A stretch of DNA of 48,792 bases, taken from positions 1-48,792 of the IMG/VR virus record IMGVR_UViG_3300034280_000441. One strand, written 5' to 3'. This DNA comes from a virus. Below the pieces are notes generated by a model. The model had not been told where the DNA came from and did no database searches. It saw nothing but the letters and a program-made list of their open reading frames with translations. How positions within the stretch are numbered: position 1 is the first letter of the stretch; every line of letters starts with the position of its first letter. The translations under genes and the position numbers were made by a program. Below are positions 43,139 through 48,733 of the stretch, one piece after another.

Positions 43139-43519
43139 ATGAAAACCAAGTTCCCCATCATCGAAAATGCCAAGCGTCAAGCCCGTATGATCTTCAAGGG
43201 TATCGCCGTGCCGATGCTCGTGGAAATCCCAGATGATCGAATCACAGAAGATACCGATTACGTCTACGGCGTGACTGACCAGAAGCGTTATGTCGTGAGT
43301 GAAAAGGTTATCAAGTTCAATCGTACTGCTTTGAAGAATCTGGGAAAGGTTCGCAAGGAAAAGGCTGACCCCCGCTATGTAGGGGGTGAGGATACCATGA
43401 TCGTTCCGGTTGGCAAGCCGGGTTCGCGTGAACGTGTCGAAGAACTGACCAGACAGTATGCTGCCATTGCTGCTTGTGGTGAAGAAATCAGTCCGTTCAG
43501 CTTCAAAAGTGATGAATGA
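43139..43519 (+). CDS. early hypothetical, 126 aa
   Basis: Start set to ATG 43139 (MKTKFPIIENAKRQ), after GAGAGAAAAAGAAA and downstream of P10. Mixed alpha/beta, basic in the middle (VSEKVIKFNRTALKNLGKVR). One of the larger early proteins; no family recognised. Confidence 0.6.
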   Translation: MKTKFPIIENAKRQARMIFKGIAVPMLVEIPDDRITEDTDYVYGVTDQKRYVVSEKVIKFNRTALKNLGKVRKEKADPRYVGGEDTMIVPVGKPGSRERVEELTRQYAAIAACGEEISPFSFKSDE

Positions 43520-43550
43520 ACGTACACTACTGCACAAAAATATAGCAGTT

Positions 43551-43634
43551 GACGTAAAGCGTTACCCTATAAGCACTTAGGGCAAACGCGGCCCGCCACG
43601 CGAAGCGTAAGTACTTGTCAGATAACGACTTACG
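43551..43634 (+). repeat. 84-bp early-cassette element, copy 5 (reversed core)
   Basis: GACGTAA 43551, ACTTA 43575-43579, 28-nt core CGCGGCCCGCCACGCG (C-rich orientation), TAAGT 43608-43612, ACTTACG at +20. CCCTA pairs with TAGGG. The element is 32 nt after the previous stop. Confidence 0.9.
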
Positions 43635-43673
43635 TATCATGTAGCAAATGCTGTGCCAATCGTGATCATCAAA

Positions 43674-43691
43674 CCTTACGGTATTGTAAGG
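43674..43691 (+). repeat. 18-bp inverted repeat upstream of P11
   Basis: CCTTACGGTATTGTAAGG, 22 nt before the -35 of P11; followed by AAACTTTTTCTG. Confidence 0.7.
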
Positions 43692-43712
43692 AAACTTTTT
43701 CTGGTCTAGCCT

Positions 43713-43742
43713 ATTGACTTTGGACGATAATAGTGGTATAAT
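43713..43742 (+). promoter_or_regulatory. early promoter P11
   Basis: TTGACT, 18-nt spacer, TATAAT (43737-43742); CGATAATA 12 nt before the -10. Confidence 0.8.
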
Positions 43743-43767
43743 CATAGCACAAGAAAGAGAGAAAGAG

Positions 43768-43944
43768 ATGCAGAAGATCATGGTTGGCGATGTGGTTCAA
43801 GTGGTTGACGGATATGGTATTGTTCAGCAAATCATCGGAAAGAATCTGAAGATTCGGCTTTCCGGCCGATACGGTGATGGTGAATGGTATACGCTTGATC
43901 AGATCGTATGCCATGCTGCTCTTAGCAGAAAAAAGGGGAATTGA
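43768..43944 (+). CDS. small SH3/KOW-like protein, 58 aa
   Basis: ATG 43768 follows AAGAAAGAGAGAAAGAG. MVGDVVQVVDGYGIVQQIIG then KIRLSGRYGDGEWYTLDQIV fits a five-strand SH3-like barrel. May bind RNA polymerase or RNA; not shown. Confidence 0.6.
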   Translation: MQKIMVGDVVQVVDGYGIVQQIIGKNLKIRLSGRYGDGEWYTLDQIVCHAALSRKKGN

Positions 43945-43969
43945 CAGTATCGGAAAAGTTTGGTAGAAT
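43941..43969 (+). promoter_or_regulatory. early promoter P12
   Basis: TTGACA, 17-nt spacer, TAGAAT (43964-43969). The -35 overlaps the stop of the SH3-like gene. Confidence 0.85.
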
Positions 43970-43994
43970 AGCAGCACAAGAAAGAGAGAGAAAG

Positions 43995-44150
43995 ATGAAA
44001 GACATGAACACCCGTACAATGCAAGACCTTCTGAGGAATACTCAGATCAAACTGGAAACTTGCAAAATTCCCGAAGTGAGGGATGGTTACAAGCTGCTGA
44101 TCAGCTACCTTGCTACTGAACTGCTGTTTAGGTATCGCCTAGCCAAATAG
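43995..44150 (+). CDS. 51-aa helical protein
   Basis: MKDMNTRTMQDLLRNTQIKL; two helices, basic end. Start chosen downstream of P12 and a GAGAGAGAAAG leader. No function visible. Confidence 0.6.
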   Translation: MKDMNTRTMQDLLRNTQIKLETCKIPEVRDGYKLLISYLATELLFRYRLAK

Positions 44151-44153
44151 CTC

Positions 44154-44237
44154 GACACAAACCCTTACCACATAAGGACTTAGGGTGAGAGGGGTGGGCC
44201 GGGCGTGTCGTAAGTGCTTATGTTGTATAGACTTACG
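44154..44237 (+). repeat. 84-bp early-cassette element, copy 6
   Basis: GACACAA 44154, ACTTA 44178-44182, 28-nt core GAGGGGTGGGCCGGGC, TAAGT 44211-44215, ACTTACG at +20. CGTAAGT and ACTTACG form a perfect 7-bp inverted repeat. Confidence 0.9.
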
Positions 44238-44287
44238 TCCAATGATTAAAATGTTTGCATATGTTGACCAATATATAGGCATCCGAA

Positions 44288-44305
44288 CCTTACGAGATTG
44301 TAAGG
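44288..44305 (+). repeat. 18-bp inverted repeat upstream of P13
   Basis: CCTTACGAGATTGTAAGG, followed by AAACTTTTTCTG, 22 nt before the -35, same spacing as copy at 43674. Confidence 0.7.
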
Positions 44306-44327
44306 AAACTTTTTCTGTTCTACCCTA

Positions 44328-44356
44328 TTGACAAATGACGATAATAGATGTATAAT
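44328..44356 (+). promoter_or_regulatory. early promoter P13
   Basis: TTGACA, 17-nt spacer, TATAAT (44351-44356), CGATAATA 12 nt before the -10. Near-consensus. Confidence 0.88.
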
Positions 44357-44384
44357 GGTAAGACAAGAAAGAGAGAAAGTGAAA

Positions 44385-44612
44385 ATGAGAAAGCCTCCGA
44401 AAGTTTCGACCGTCAAGCGTAGCATCAATGGCTATGCCTACAAGTGTGGGTTCACGTTTCATCCGAAAGAGGATGGATCGTTTGCCCTGTTCGACATTCA
44501 CATGGGATACTACGTTTGTCGCGGTACTCATGATCGTGTTGTCCAGTTTGTGATGGATGAGCTGTGGGCAAAATACTATCGGTCGAATCCAACCCCGGTT
44601 AGTCTCAGCTAA
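44385..44612 (+). CDS. early hypothetical, 75 aa
   Basis: MRKPPKVSTVKRSINGYAYK start; strands GFTFHPKEDGSFALFDIHMG; C-terminal helix. ATG 44385 lies after AAAGAGAGAAAGTG, downstream of P13. Confidence 0.6.
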   Translation: MRKPPKVSTVKRSINGYAYKCGFTFHPKEDGSFALFDIHMGYYVCRGTHDRVVQFVMDELWAKYYRSNPTPVSLS

Positions 44613-44674
44613 CCCTATGGGGTCGAAACGTGGCCTAGTCAGGCTAGTCAGCGAACCCTGTGGGACTTGTAAGG

Positions 44675-44703
44675 TTGACAACTAAAGTTTTGCAGTGTAG
44701 AAT
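44675..44703 (+). promoter_or_regulatory. early promoter P14
   Basis: TTGACA, 17-nt spacer, TAGAAT (44698-44703). CGATAATA lies just after the -10. A half-conserved TGTAAGG precedes the -35. Confidence 0.8.
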
Positions 44704-44752
44704 GTCGATAATAGATGTAGAGAAGATGACCAGTAACCAAGAGGAATGTACG

Positions 44753-44947
44753 ATGGACTATATTAAGCGGTATGATTGGGTCGAGTTTGATTATAAGGGT
44801 GAGAATTACCGTGGTGAAGTTCGTAGGGTTCTTGATAAGCCCAAGGGAAAGATGATGGTTGTGAAAATCGGTCTGACCGAATATCGTTCGTGCTATCTTG
44901 AACAGTGTGAGAATATGATCCATGTTGCTAACACTGTGGAGGCTTGA
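44753..44947 (+). CDS. small SH3-like protein, 64 aa
   Basis: Start at 44753 has ribosome site AAGAGGAATG at good spacing. DWVEFDYKGENYRGEVRRVL and MMVVKIGLTEYRSCYL read as a small barrel. First of a four-gene operon under P14. Confidence 0.6.
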   Translation: MDYIKRYDWVEFDYKGENYRGEVRRVLDKPKGKMMVVKIGLTEYRSCYLEQCENMIHVANTVEA

Positions 44948-44950
44948 CCC

Positions 44951-45139
44951 ATGAGCGATTTTATTCTGGTGTGGGTTTGGATGGGTGTTACTCTTTTAGT
45001 TTTGGGGTTTGTCTACTTTCTCTCTATTGTGGGCGAAGTGTGGCAGAGGATAAATGAGTACGAGGCTATGAGGGCCAGGGGTTTTACTCTTATGAAGAAT
45101 GATAAGGATGATGATTTCTGGGTAGGGTACGGGGATTGA
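44951..45139 (+). CDS. 62-aa membrane protein
   Basis: One strong hydrophobic helix (FILVWVWMGVTLLVLGFVYF), then charged DKDDDFWVGYGD. 4 nt after the upstream gene. May be a small inner-membrane anchor. Confidence 0.55.
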   Translation: MSDFILVWVWMGVTLLVLGFVYFLSIVGEVWQRINEYEAMRARGFTLMKNDKDDDFWVGYGD

Positions 45140-45166
45140 CCACTTAAACAAAATGGAGATACACGG

Positions 45167-45277
45167 ATGTATCAGTTCGACTTTATTAGTGTTGCTTTCG
45201 GTTATATTTGTGGTATTGTATTGTATGCTAGTATGTCAAATATCATGTATATGGAGGAAAGTGATGAAAATCAGTGA
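45167..45277 (+). CDS. 36-aa protein
   Basis: ATG 45167 follows TGGAGATACACGG. MYQFDFISVAFGYICGIVLY has a hydrophobic span. Overlaps the following ORF by 14 nt. Coding is likely but small. Confidence 0.45.
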   Translation: MYQFDFISVAFGYICGIVLYASMSNIMYMEESDENQ

Positions 45278-45341
45278 TTATGTTCTATTTGGGGTGTGTT
45301 TCATTCTAGGGTGTGGCTTGACGTATCTCCTTCACTACTAA
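45264..45341 (+). CDS. 25-aa membrane peptide
   Basis: ATG 45264 preceded by a strong GGAGGAAAGTG site. MKISDYVLFGVCFILGCGLT; one membrane span. Its stop TAA lies in element 7. Confidence 0.45.
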   Translation: MKISDYVLFGVCFILGCGLTYLLHY

Positions 45342-45403
45342 GGACTTACGACCAGCCCGGCCCGCCCCGCGAAGCGTAAGTGCTTATGCTGCAACACTTT
45401 ACG
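45320..45403 (+). repeat. 84-bp early-cassette element, copy 7 (reversed core, overlapping a CDS end)
   Basis: GACGTA at 45320 lies inside the tiny CDS; ACTTA 45344-45348, 28-nt core CCCGGCCCGCCCCGCG, TAAGT 45377-45381, CTTTACG at +20. The +24 and 28 spacings hold even though the left arm is coding. Confidence 0.9.
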
Positions 45404-45407
45404 ACAA

Positions 45408-45425
45408 CCTTACGATATTGTAAGG
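45408..45425 (+). repeat. 18-bp inverted repeat upstream of P15
   Basis: CCTTACGATATTGTAAGG, adjacent to element 7; 22 nt before the -35 of P15. Confidence 0.7.
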
Positions 45426-45446
45426 AAACTTTCCTGTTCATGGGTG

Positions 45447-45475
45447 TTGACACTGGACGATAATAGGTATAGAAT
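45447..45475 (+). promoter_or_regulatory. early promoter P15
   Basis: TTGACA, 17-nt spacer, TAGAAT (45470-45475). CGATAATA sits before the -10. Confidence 0.85.
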
Positions 45476-45500
45476 GGTAGGACAAGAAAGAGAGAACAGA

Positions 45501-45740
45501 ATGATTCAAATTGGTGATAGAGTTCAGGTTGGTTCGAGGATTGGTGCTGATCCTGCGTGGGCTGTTGTTGTGGACGTTATTCCAGCCAATGACTATCGAG
45601 AGGCTTTGTATCGTGTCCGGTTCGATATTCCTGTGAACCGTGACGGACGCAGATCGGAAATCGTAACGATCACACCTAATCCTAATGAATGCTGGGTCGA
45701 TGAGGGTATTGTGTTTGGTCCGTTTCTTGAGCAAAATTGA
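45501..45740 (+). CDS. SH3-like protein, 79 aa
   Basis: MIQIGDRVQVGSRIGADPAW, then strands RVRFDIPVNRDG and EIVTITPNPNECW. ATG 45501 after AGAAAGAGAGAACAGA. Related in style to the other early barrels. Confidence 0.6.
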   Translation: MIQIGDRVQVGSRIGADPAWAVVVDVIPANDYREALYRVRFDIPVNRDGRRSEIVTITPNPNECWVDEGIVFGPFLEQN

Positions 45741-45752
45741 AAGGCTGAACTA

Positions 45753-45941
45753 ATGTTTTCTCCCATGGAAAAGATTTGGATGAGTCTGGGTTTGCAAGGT
45801 GCTTTTGAAATGATGGATGCGTCATGCTCCCTGTGCGAAAGACTCACGGAAGAATGTGTAGAGAATCCGGCAGTGAAAGATGCTTTGATCCAAACCATTG
45901 CTTCCGAAATTATTGCTAGTCGTCAAGTAATTCCCTCTTGA
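45753..45941 (+). CDS. 62-aa helical protein
   Basis: MFSPMEKIWMSLGLQGAFEM, then CSLCERLTEECVENP (Cys pair) and a C-terminal helix. 12 nt after the 45501 gene. No family recognised. Confidence 0.55.
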   Translation: MFSPMEKIWMSLGLQGAFEMMDASCSLCERLTEECVENPAVKDALIQTIASEIIASRQVIPS

Positions 45942-45966
45942 CAAAAATCGAATTAGACTGTATACT
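45938..45966 (+). promoter_or_regulatory. early promoter P16
   Basis: TTGACA, 17-nt spacer, TATACT (45961-45966), overlapping the upstream stop. Confidence 0.8.
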
Positions 45967-46007
45967 TAGCTCACTGTTTTATTTTTTCCCTTTTTAGAGA
46001 ATCTACT

Positions 46008-46187
46008 ATGCCGAATACTTTCTACTGTCTGGAATGCGATGCTAACTGTGGGTCTTTTAAGCATTGCTGTGCTTGCGAGGACAATCCAGAGATGGAGAAT
46101 CGTGAGCATCCCGGCTTCATCTCAAGTGCAGAGATTGAGAGTGAAATTCAGACTGAAAATTTCTGGTATGAATACGATCAGCGTTGA
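46008..46187 (+). CDS. 59-aa Cys-rich protein
   Basis: MPNTFYCLECDANCG then FKHCCACEDNP: six Cys in the first 23 residues (7, 10, 14, 20, 21, 23), suggesting a small zinc-binding module. Acidic tail. ATG 46008 lies 41 nt after the P16 -10. Confidence 0.6.
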   Translation: MPNTFYCLECDANCGSFKHCCACEDNPEMENREHPGFISSAEIESEIQTENFWYEYDQR

Positions 46188-46212
46188 CAGAGTTGATTAG
46201 ACTTGGTAGAAT
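46184..46212 (+). promoter_or_regulatory. early promoter P17
   Basis: TTGACA (overlaps preceding TGA), 17-nt spacer, TAGAAT (46207-46212). Confidence 0.8.
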
Positions 46213-46247
46213 AAGCCCATAACCCTTACCCTTTGGAGAGTTTATCT

Positions 46248-46469
46248 ATGAACGAAGATTCCTTTCTCGACTCCTACATGGAATCCTATATCGGCGGTTG
46301 GACGGGCGACGAGGATCGCTATTACGCCGAAGATGAGGCGGAAGATGGTTATAATGACCATGAAAACTACGATGATTGGGATGATGATACTCCCGGTGAT
46401 GACGATAGTGATTACCCCGATGAGGTGGTTCAGCCCGATGATTGGATCATGGACGATGGGGACTTTTGA
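46248..46469 (+). CDS. extremely acidic protein, 73 aa
   Basis: ATG 46248 after TTTGGAGAGTTTATCT. 30 of 73 residues are Asp/Glu with one Arg (for example DDDTPGDDDSDYPDE). Such charge distribution is common in DNA-mimic inhibitors that block host restriction or other DNA-binding proteins; a candidate only. Confidence 0.65.
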   Translation: MNEDSFLDSYMESYIGGWTGDEDRYYAEDEAEDGYNDHENYDDWDDDTPGDDDSDYPDEVVQPDDWIMDDGDF

Positions 46470-46551
46470 CGTAAACCCCGACCCTATAAGCACTTAGGGC
46501 AAACCGGGGCGGCCCCGCGAAGCGTAAGTCTTTATATACCAACACCTTACG
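46468..46551 (+). repeat. 84-bp early-cassette element, copy 8
   Basis: GACGTAA shares its GA with the TGA stop; ACTTA 46492-46496, 28-nt core CGGGGCGGCCCCGCG (self-pairing), TAAGT 46525-46529, CCTTACG at +20. CCCTA pairs with TAGGG. Confidence 0.9.
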
Positions 46552-46613
46552 TCAACTGCAAAATTTTTCTTGTTTGGCATGGAATTATATTCTGGAATTT
46601 TCCAAGTTCTTGC

Positions 46614-46642
46614 TTGACACTGTCCGATAATAAGTGTAGAAT
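46614..46642 (+). promoter_or_regulatory. early promoter P18
   Basis: TTGACA, 17-nt spacer, TAGAAT (46637-46642); CGATAATA before the -10. The TTTGGCATGGAAT block precedes it. Confidence 0.82.
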
Positions 46643-46679
46643 CACAGCATCACGAACGGAAACCACAGGAACCAGAATC

Positions 46680-46853
46680 ATGCTGAACTTCGACGAGATC
46701 AACGACATTCTGAACGACATGGCCGAAGCGGGGATTGTTGAGCCGATGGTCGAACCGATTGACGATCCTAGTGTGGAAGTCAATTTTTGGGATTGGGCTG
46801 ACATTGTGGGTGCTGTTGACGATTTTGTTCCCGAGGAGTATGATCATGCTTAG
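46680..46853 (+). CDS. acidic 57-aa protein
   Basis: ATG 46680 after CACAGGAACCAGAATC. MLNFDEINDILNDMAEAGIV is helical and acidic throughout. Part of a cluster of acidic proteins. Overlaps the next ATG by 8 nt. Confidence 0.6.
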   Translation: MLNFDEINDILNDMAEAGIVEPMVEPIDDPSVEVNFWDWADIVGAVDDFVPEEYDHA

Positions 46854-46917
46854 TGCGATTGCGTTTGTTGTGGGCTATATCGGTTTGTTCTACGTTACTA
46901 CCATTGTGAGGGATTGA
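46846..46917 (+). CDS. 23-aa membrane peptide
   Basis: MLSAIAFVVGYIGLFYVTTI: single hydrophobic helix plus RD. Starts inside the upstream gene (ATGATCATG) and its stop is 2 nt before the next ATG. Very short, so moderate confidence. Confidence 0.4.
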   Translation: MLSAIAFVVGYIGLFYVTTIVRD

Positions 46918-46919
46918 CC

Positions 46920-47180
46920 ATGAGCTACGAGTATGACGATCTGGAAGATTTCTATAGTGTTGATTCTGACCCTAATGGAGACGGCGATTACGATCCGTCG
47001 TATGATGATGATTCGTTTGATGATAGTATGGATGGCGATATTGAATCTGCATTGGCTTCCGCAGGACACGGAATGGACGAATCCTACGGCTATTATGGGG
47101 ACGATGGAATAGAGGATTTCCATGCCGACGAGGCTGTGGGATTCGTAGACTATAATGAGGACGGCCCATACGACGACTGA
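46920..47180 (+). CDS. extremely acidic protein, 86 aa
   Basis: 31 Asp/Glu and no Lys/Arg (SYEYDDLEDFYSVDSD, GDYDPSYDDDSFDDSM). ATG 46920 preferred over a TTG at 46914. Same group as the 46248 protein; possible DNA mimic or ligand-binding anti-defence protein. Confidence 0.65.
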   Translation: MSYEYDDLEDFYSVDSDPNGDGDYDPSYDDDSFDDSMDGDIESALASAGHGMDESYGYYGDDGIEDFHADEAVGFVDYNEDGPYDD

Positions 47181-47187
47181 GCCGCTT

Positions 47188-47271
47188 GCCGTAAACCCTT
47201 TGTGCATAAGCACTTAGGGCAAACGGGGCGGACCGCTTTTGACATAAGTCCTTGAAGCTAATAGACTTAAG
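47188..47271 (+). repeat. 84-bp early-cassette element, copy 9
   Basis: GCCGTAA 47188, ACTTA 47212-47216, 28-nt core ACGGGGCGGACCGC, TAAGT 47245-47249, ACTTAAG at +20. CCCTTTGTGC can pair with GCACTTAGGG (8 of 10 bp). Confidence 0.88.
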
Positions 47272-47299
47272 ATAAAAAAGAATTTTTCAAGATCCCCTC

Positions 47300-47328
47300 T
47301 TGCATTGGTCGATAATGTATGGTAGACT
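47300..47328 (+). promoter_or_regulatory. early promoter P19
   Basis: TTGCAT, 17-nt spacer, TAGACT (47323-47328); CGATAATG before the -10. Confidence 0.7.
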
Positions 47329-47370
47329 AGTGTGTAATCACTAACCAAACCCTCAGTAGGAAACTGTAAG

Positions 47371-47820
47371 ATGAATAACATCAATCTCTCGCTCACTCTC
47401 AAGTCTGCCCTGTCTCTGCTCACGAACAACAGTATCTCCGACACTATTCGTGATGAGATTCAGAAGTCTATCGAAGTGGCAATGTCTCAATGCGGCTGTG
47501 GCGTTAATTCTACACATAATATGAATCTGACTCTGAAAAGTGTTCCTGTTAAGGAAAAGGTTCGCTGCATTGCTGCCGTGAGAAATACCCTCCTGTGGGG
47601 TCTGAAAGATAGCAAAGATTTCGTTGACGTTGTGCTGGGTAAGCTCGACCTTGAAAGCACCGGCATCGAATCATACGACAGTGCTGGCTATTGGTCTCCC
47701 GTCTATAAGGGTGGAACTCCTAACACTCTGACCGAGACTACCGAACGGGTTAGAAAGCTGGCTGCACAGCTTACTGAGATGGGGTGCGAGGTTTACACGG
47801 ACACTTACAACTGCACCTGA
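47371..47820 (+). CDS. 149-aa protein with ribosomal L7/L12 C-terminal-like segment
   Basis: Residues 61-90 read KEKVRCIAAVRNTLLWGLKD then SKDFVDVVLG, the pattern of the L7/L12 C-terminal domain (K-x-x-V-I-R-x-x-T-x-x-GLK-D-x-K-x-x-V). A GxGV and VNS lead it. A C-terminal helix follows (TERVRKLAAQLTEMGCEV). Some phages encode such domains, perhaps to contact translation factors. Preceded by TAGGAAACTGTAAG; stop TGA begins element 10. Confidence 0.65.
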   Translation: MNNINLSLTLKSALSLLTNNSISDTIRDEIQKSIEVAMSQCGCGVNSTHNMNLTLKSVPVKEKVRCIAAVRNTLLWGLKDSKDFVDVVLGKLDLESTGIESYDSAGYWSPVYKGGTPNTLTETTERVRKLAAQLTEMGCEVYTDTYNCT

Positions 47821-47902
47821 CATAAACCCTTATGGCGTAAACACTTACGTCAAATGGGGCGGGCCCCGGTAAGCGTAAGTTCTTATGCTGTAATGCTTTA
47901 CG
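47819..47902 (+). repeat. 84-bp early-cassette element, copy 10
   Basis: GACATAA overlaps TGA; ACTTA 47843-47847, 28-nt core TGGGGCGGGCCCCGG (self-pairing GGGGC/GCCCC), TAAGT 47876-47880, CTTTACG at +20. Confidence 0.9.
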
Positions 47903-47906
47903 AGAA

Positions 47907-47924
47907 CCTTACGATATTGTAAGG
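47907..47924 (+). repeat. 18-bp inverted repeat upstream of P20
   Basis: CCTTACGATATTGTAAGG, 12 nt before the TTGACA of P20. Confidence 0.7.
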
Positions 47925-47935
47925 AAACTACCTGC

Positions 47936-47963
47936 TTGACACCTAAAGTTTCTATGCTATACT
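47936..47963 (+). promoter_or_regulatory. early promoter P20
   Basis: TTGACA, 16-nt spacer, TATACT (47958-47963), then TGTCGATATAAGA. Confidence 0.8.
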
Positions 47964-47995
47964 TGTCGATATAAGAGATAGAGAAAGAGAGTGAC

Positions 47996-48163
47996 ATGAT
48001 GAAAGTTTTGCAGTTGGTGTTGAATGGTGAGCCTCTGTCGTTTACGGTAGGAGCTACGGATTGGGCAGATGCTTGTGAAAAGTTTTCTGCTACCTACGAT
48101 TGGTTTGACGATTTGATGAAGTGTAAGTATGTTAGGATTTCTTTTCAAGAGGTTGGAAAATGA
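47996..48163 (+). CDS. 55-aa hypothetical
   Basis: MMKVLQLVLNGEPLSFTVGA, helix near the middle, TYDWFDDLMKCKYVR. ATG 47996 after AGAGAAAGAGAGTGAC. Stop overlaps the next ATG (ATGA). Confidence 0.55.
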   Translation: MMKVLQLVLNGEPLSFTVGATDWADACEKFSATYDWFDDLMKCKYVRISFQEVGK

Positions 48164-48348
48164 GTAGGTATTACGAAGGTCGTTTCAACCCGTACAATCG
48201 TCATGATACGGGAATGTATGTGGTCTATCGCAAGAGTGACAACAAGCATCTTGGAACGGTTGTGGATTGTCGTAGTGAGAGCGAAGCCAAGCGTAAGGCT
48301 GGCTATGAGTTTGGTTGTGAGTGCTATGTGAGCGAAATCGAGGAATAA
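48160..48348 (+). CDS. 62-aa hypothetical
   Basis: MSRYYEGRFNPYNRHDTGMY, then YVVYRKSDNKHLGTVV. Strand-helix. Coupled to the upstream gene by ATGA overlap. Confidence 0.6.
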   Translation: MSRYYEGRFNPYNRHDTGMYVVYRKSDNKHLGTVVDCRSESEAKRKAGYEFGCECYVSEIEE

Positions 48349-48349
48349 A

Positions 48350-48493
48350 ATGAAAACGAAAAAGAAAGAGTTGACAGCACACCAAAAGGCTGTTATACTC
48401 ATGAATCGTGAAGCTAGTCGTGCAGTAAGTCGTGTGAAGATGTTGGAACAGTTGTATCTTGAAACCATGAAAGCAAAGGAACTTGTTAAATGA
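48350..48493 (+). CDS. 47-aa basic helical protein
   Basis: MKTKKKELTAHQKAVILMNR, Lys-rich. Starts 1 nt after the previous stop and overlaps the next gene by 4 nt. It also contains promoter P21 internally; an alternative is a 30-aa protein from ATG 48401. Confidence 0.45.
   Translation: MKTKKKELTAHQKAVILMNREASRAVSRVKMLEQLYLETMKAKELVK
48371..48399 (+). promoter_or_regulatory. internal promoter P21
   Basis: TTGACA, 17-nt spacer, TATACT (48394-48399), inside the 48350 ORF. Would drive the 48490 gene. Confidence 0.6.
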
Positions 48494-48720
48494 AGTGCGT
48501 TGTTACCCATACTGATACTTATGGTGGTGAAGCTAACTATGGTTGGGTGAATCGTTATGAGTTCATCCCCAAGAAGAATGCTAGCCAGCGTAGCGTTGTT
48601 CGTAAGGCTAAGGCTCTGGCCGGTATGACTGCGGTCAAGGCCGATACACTTGACTATGGCGATGGCTATACCGTTAAGCCTCGCGGCTATGCTCAAATCA
48701 TCTTTGTTGATTTTGAGTAA
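48490..48720 (+). CDS. 76-aa hypothetical
   Basis: MKCVVTHTDTYGGEANYGWV, RKAKALAGMTAVKADTLDYG. Mixed alpha/beta, compact; no family recognised. Followed by element 11. Confidence 0.6.
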   Translation: MKCVVTHTDTYGGEANYGWVNRYEFIPKKNASQRSVVRKAKALAGMTAVKADTLDYGDGYTVKPRGYAQIIFVDFE

Positions 48721-48733
48721 AAAATAATCTCTC

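Noticed and set aside
42800-43537. 245-aa open frame on the minus strand in the early region
   Set aside because: Antisense to three promoter-led genes (42863, 43139 and their leader), low-complexity Phe/Ile/Ser composition and no ribosome site.
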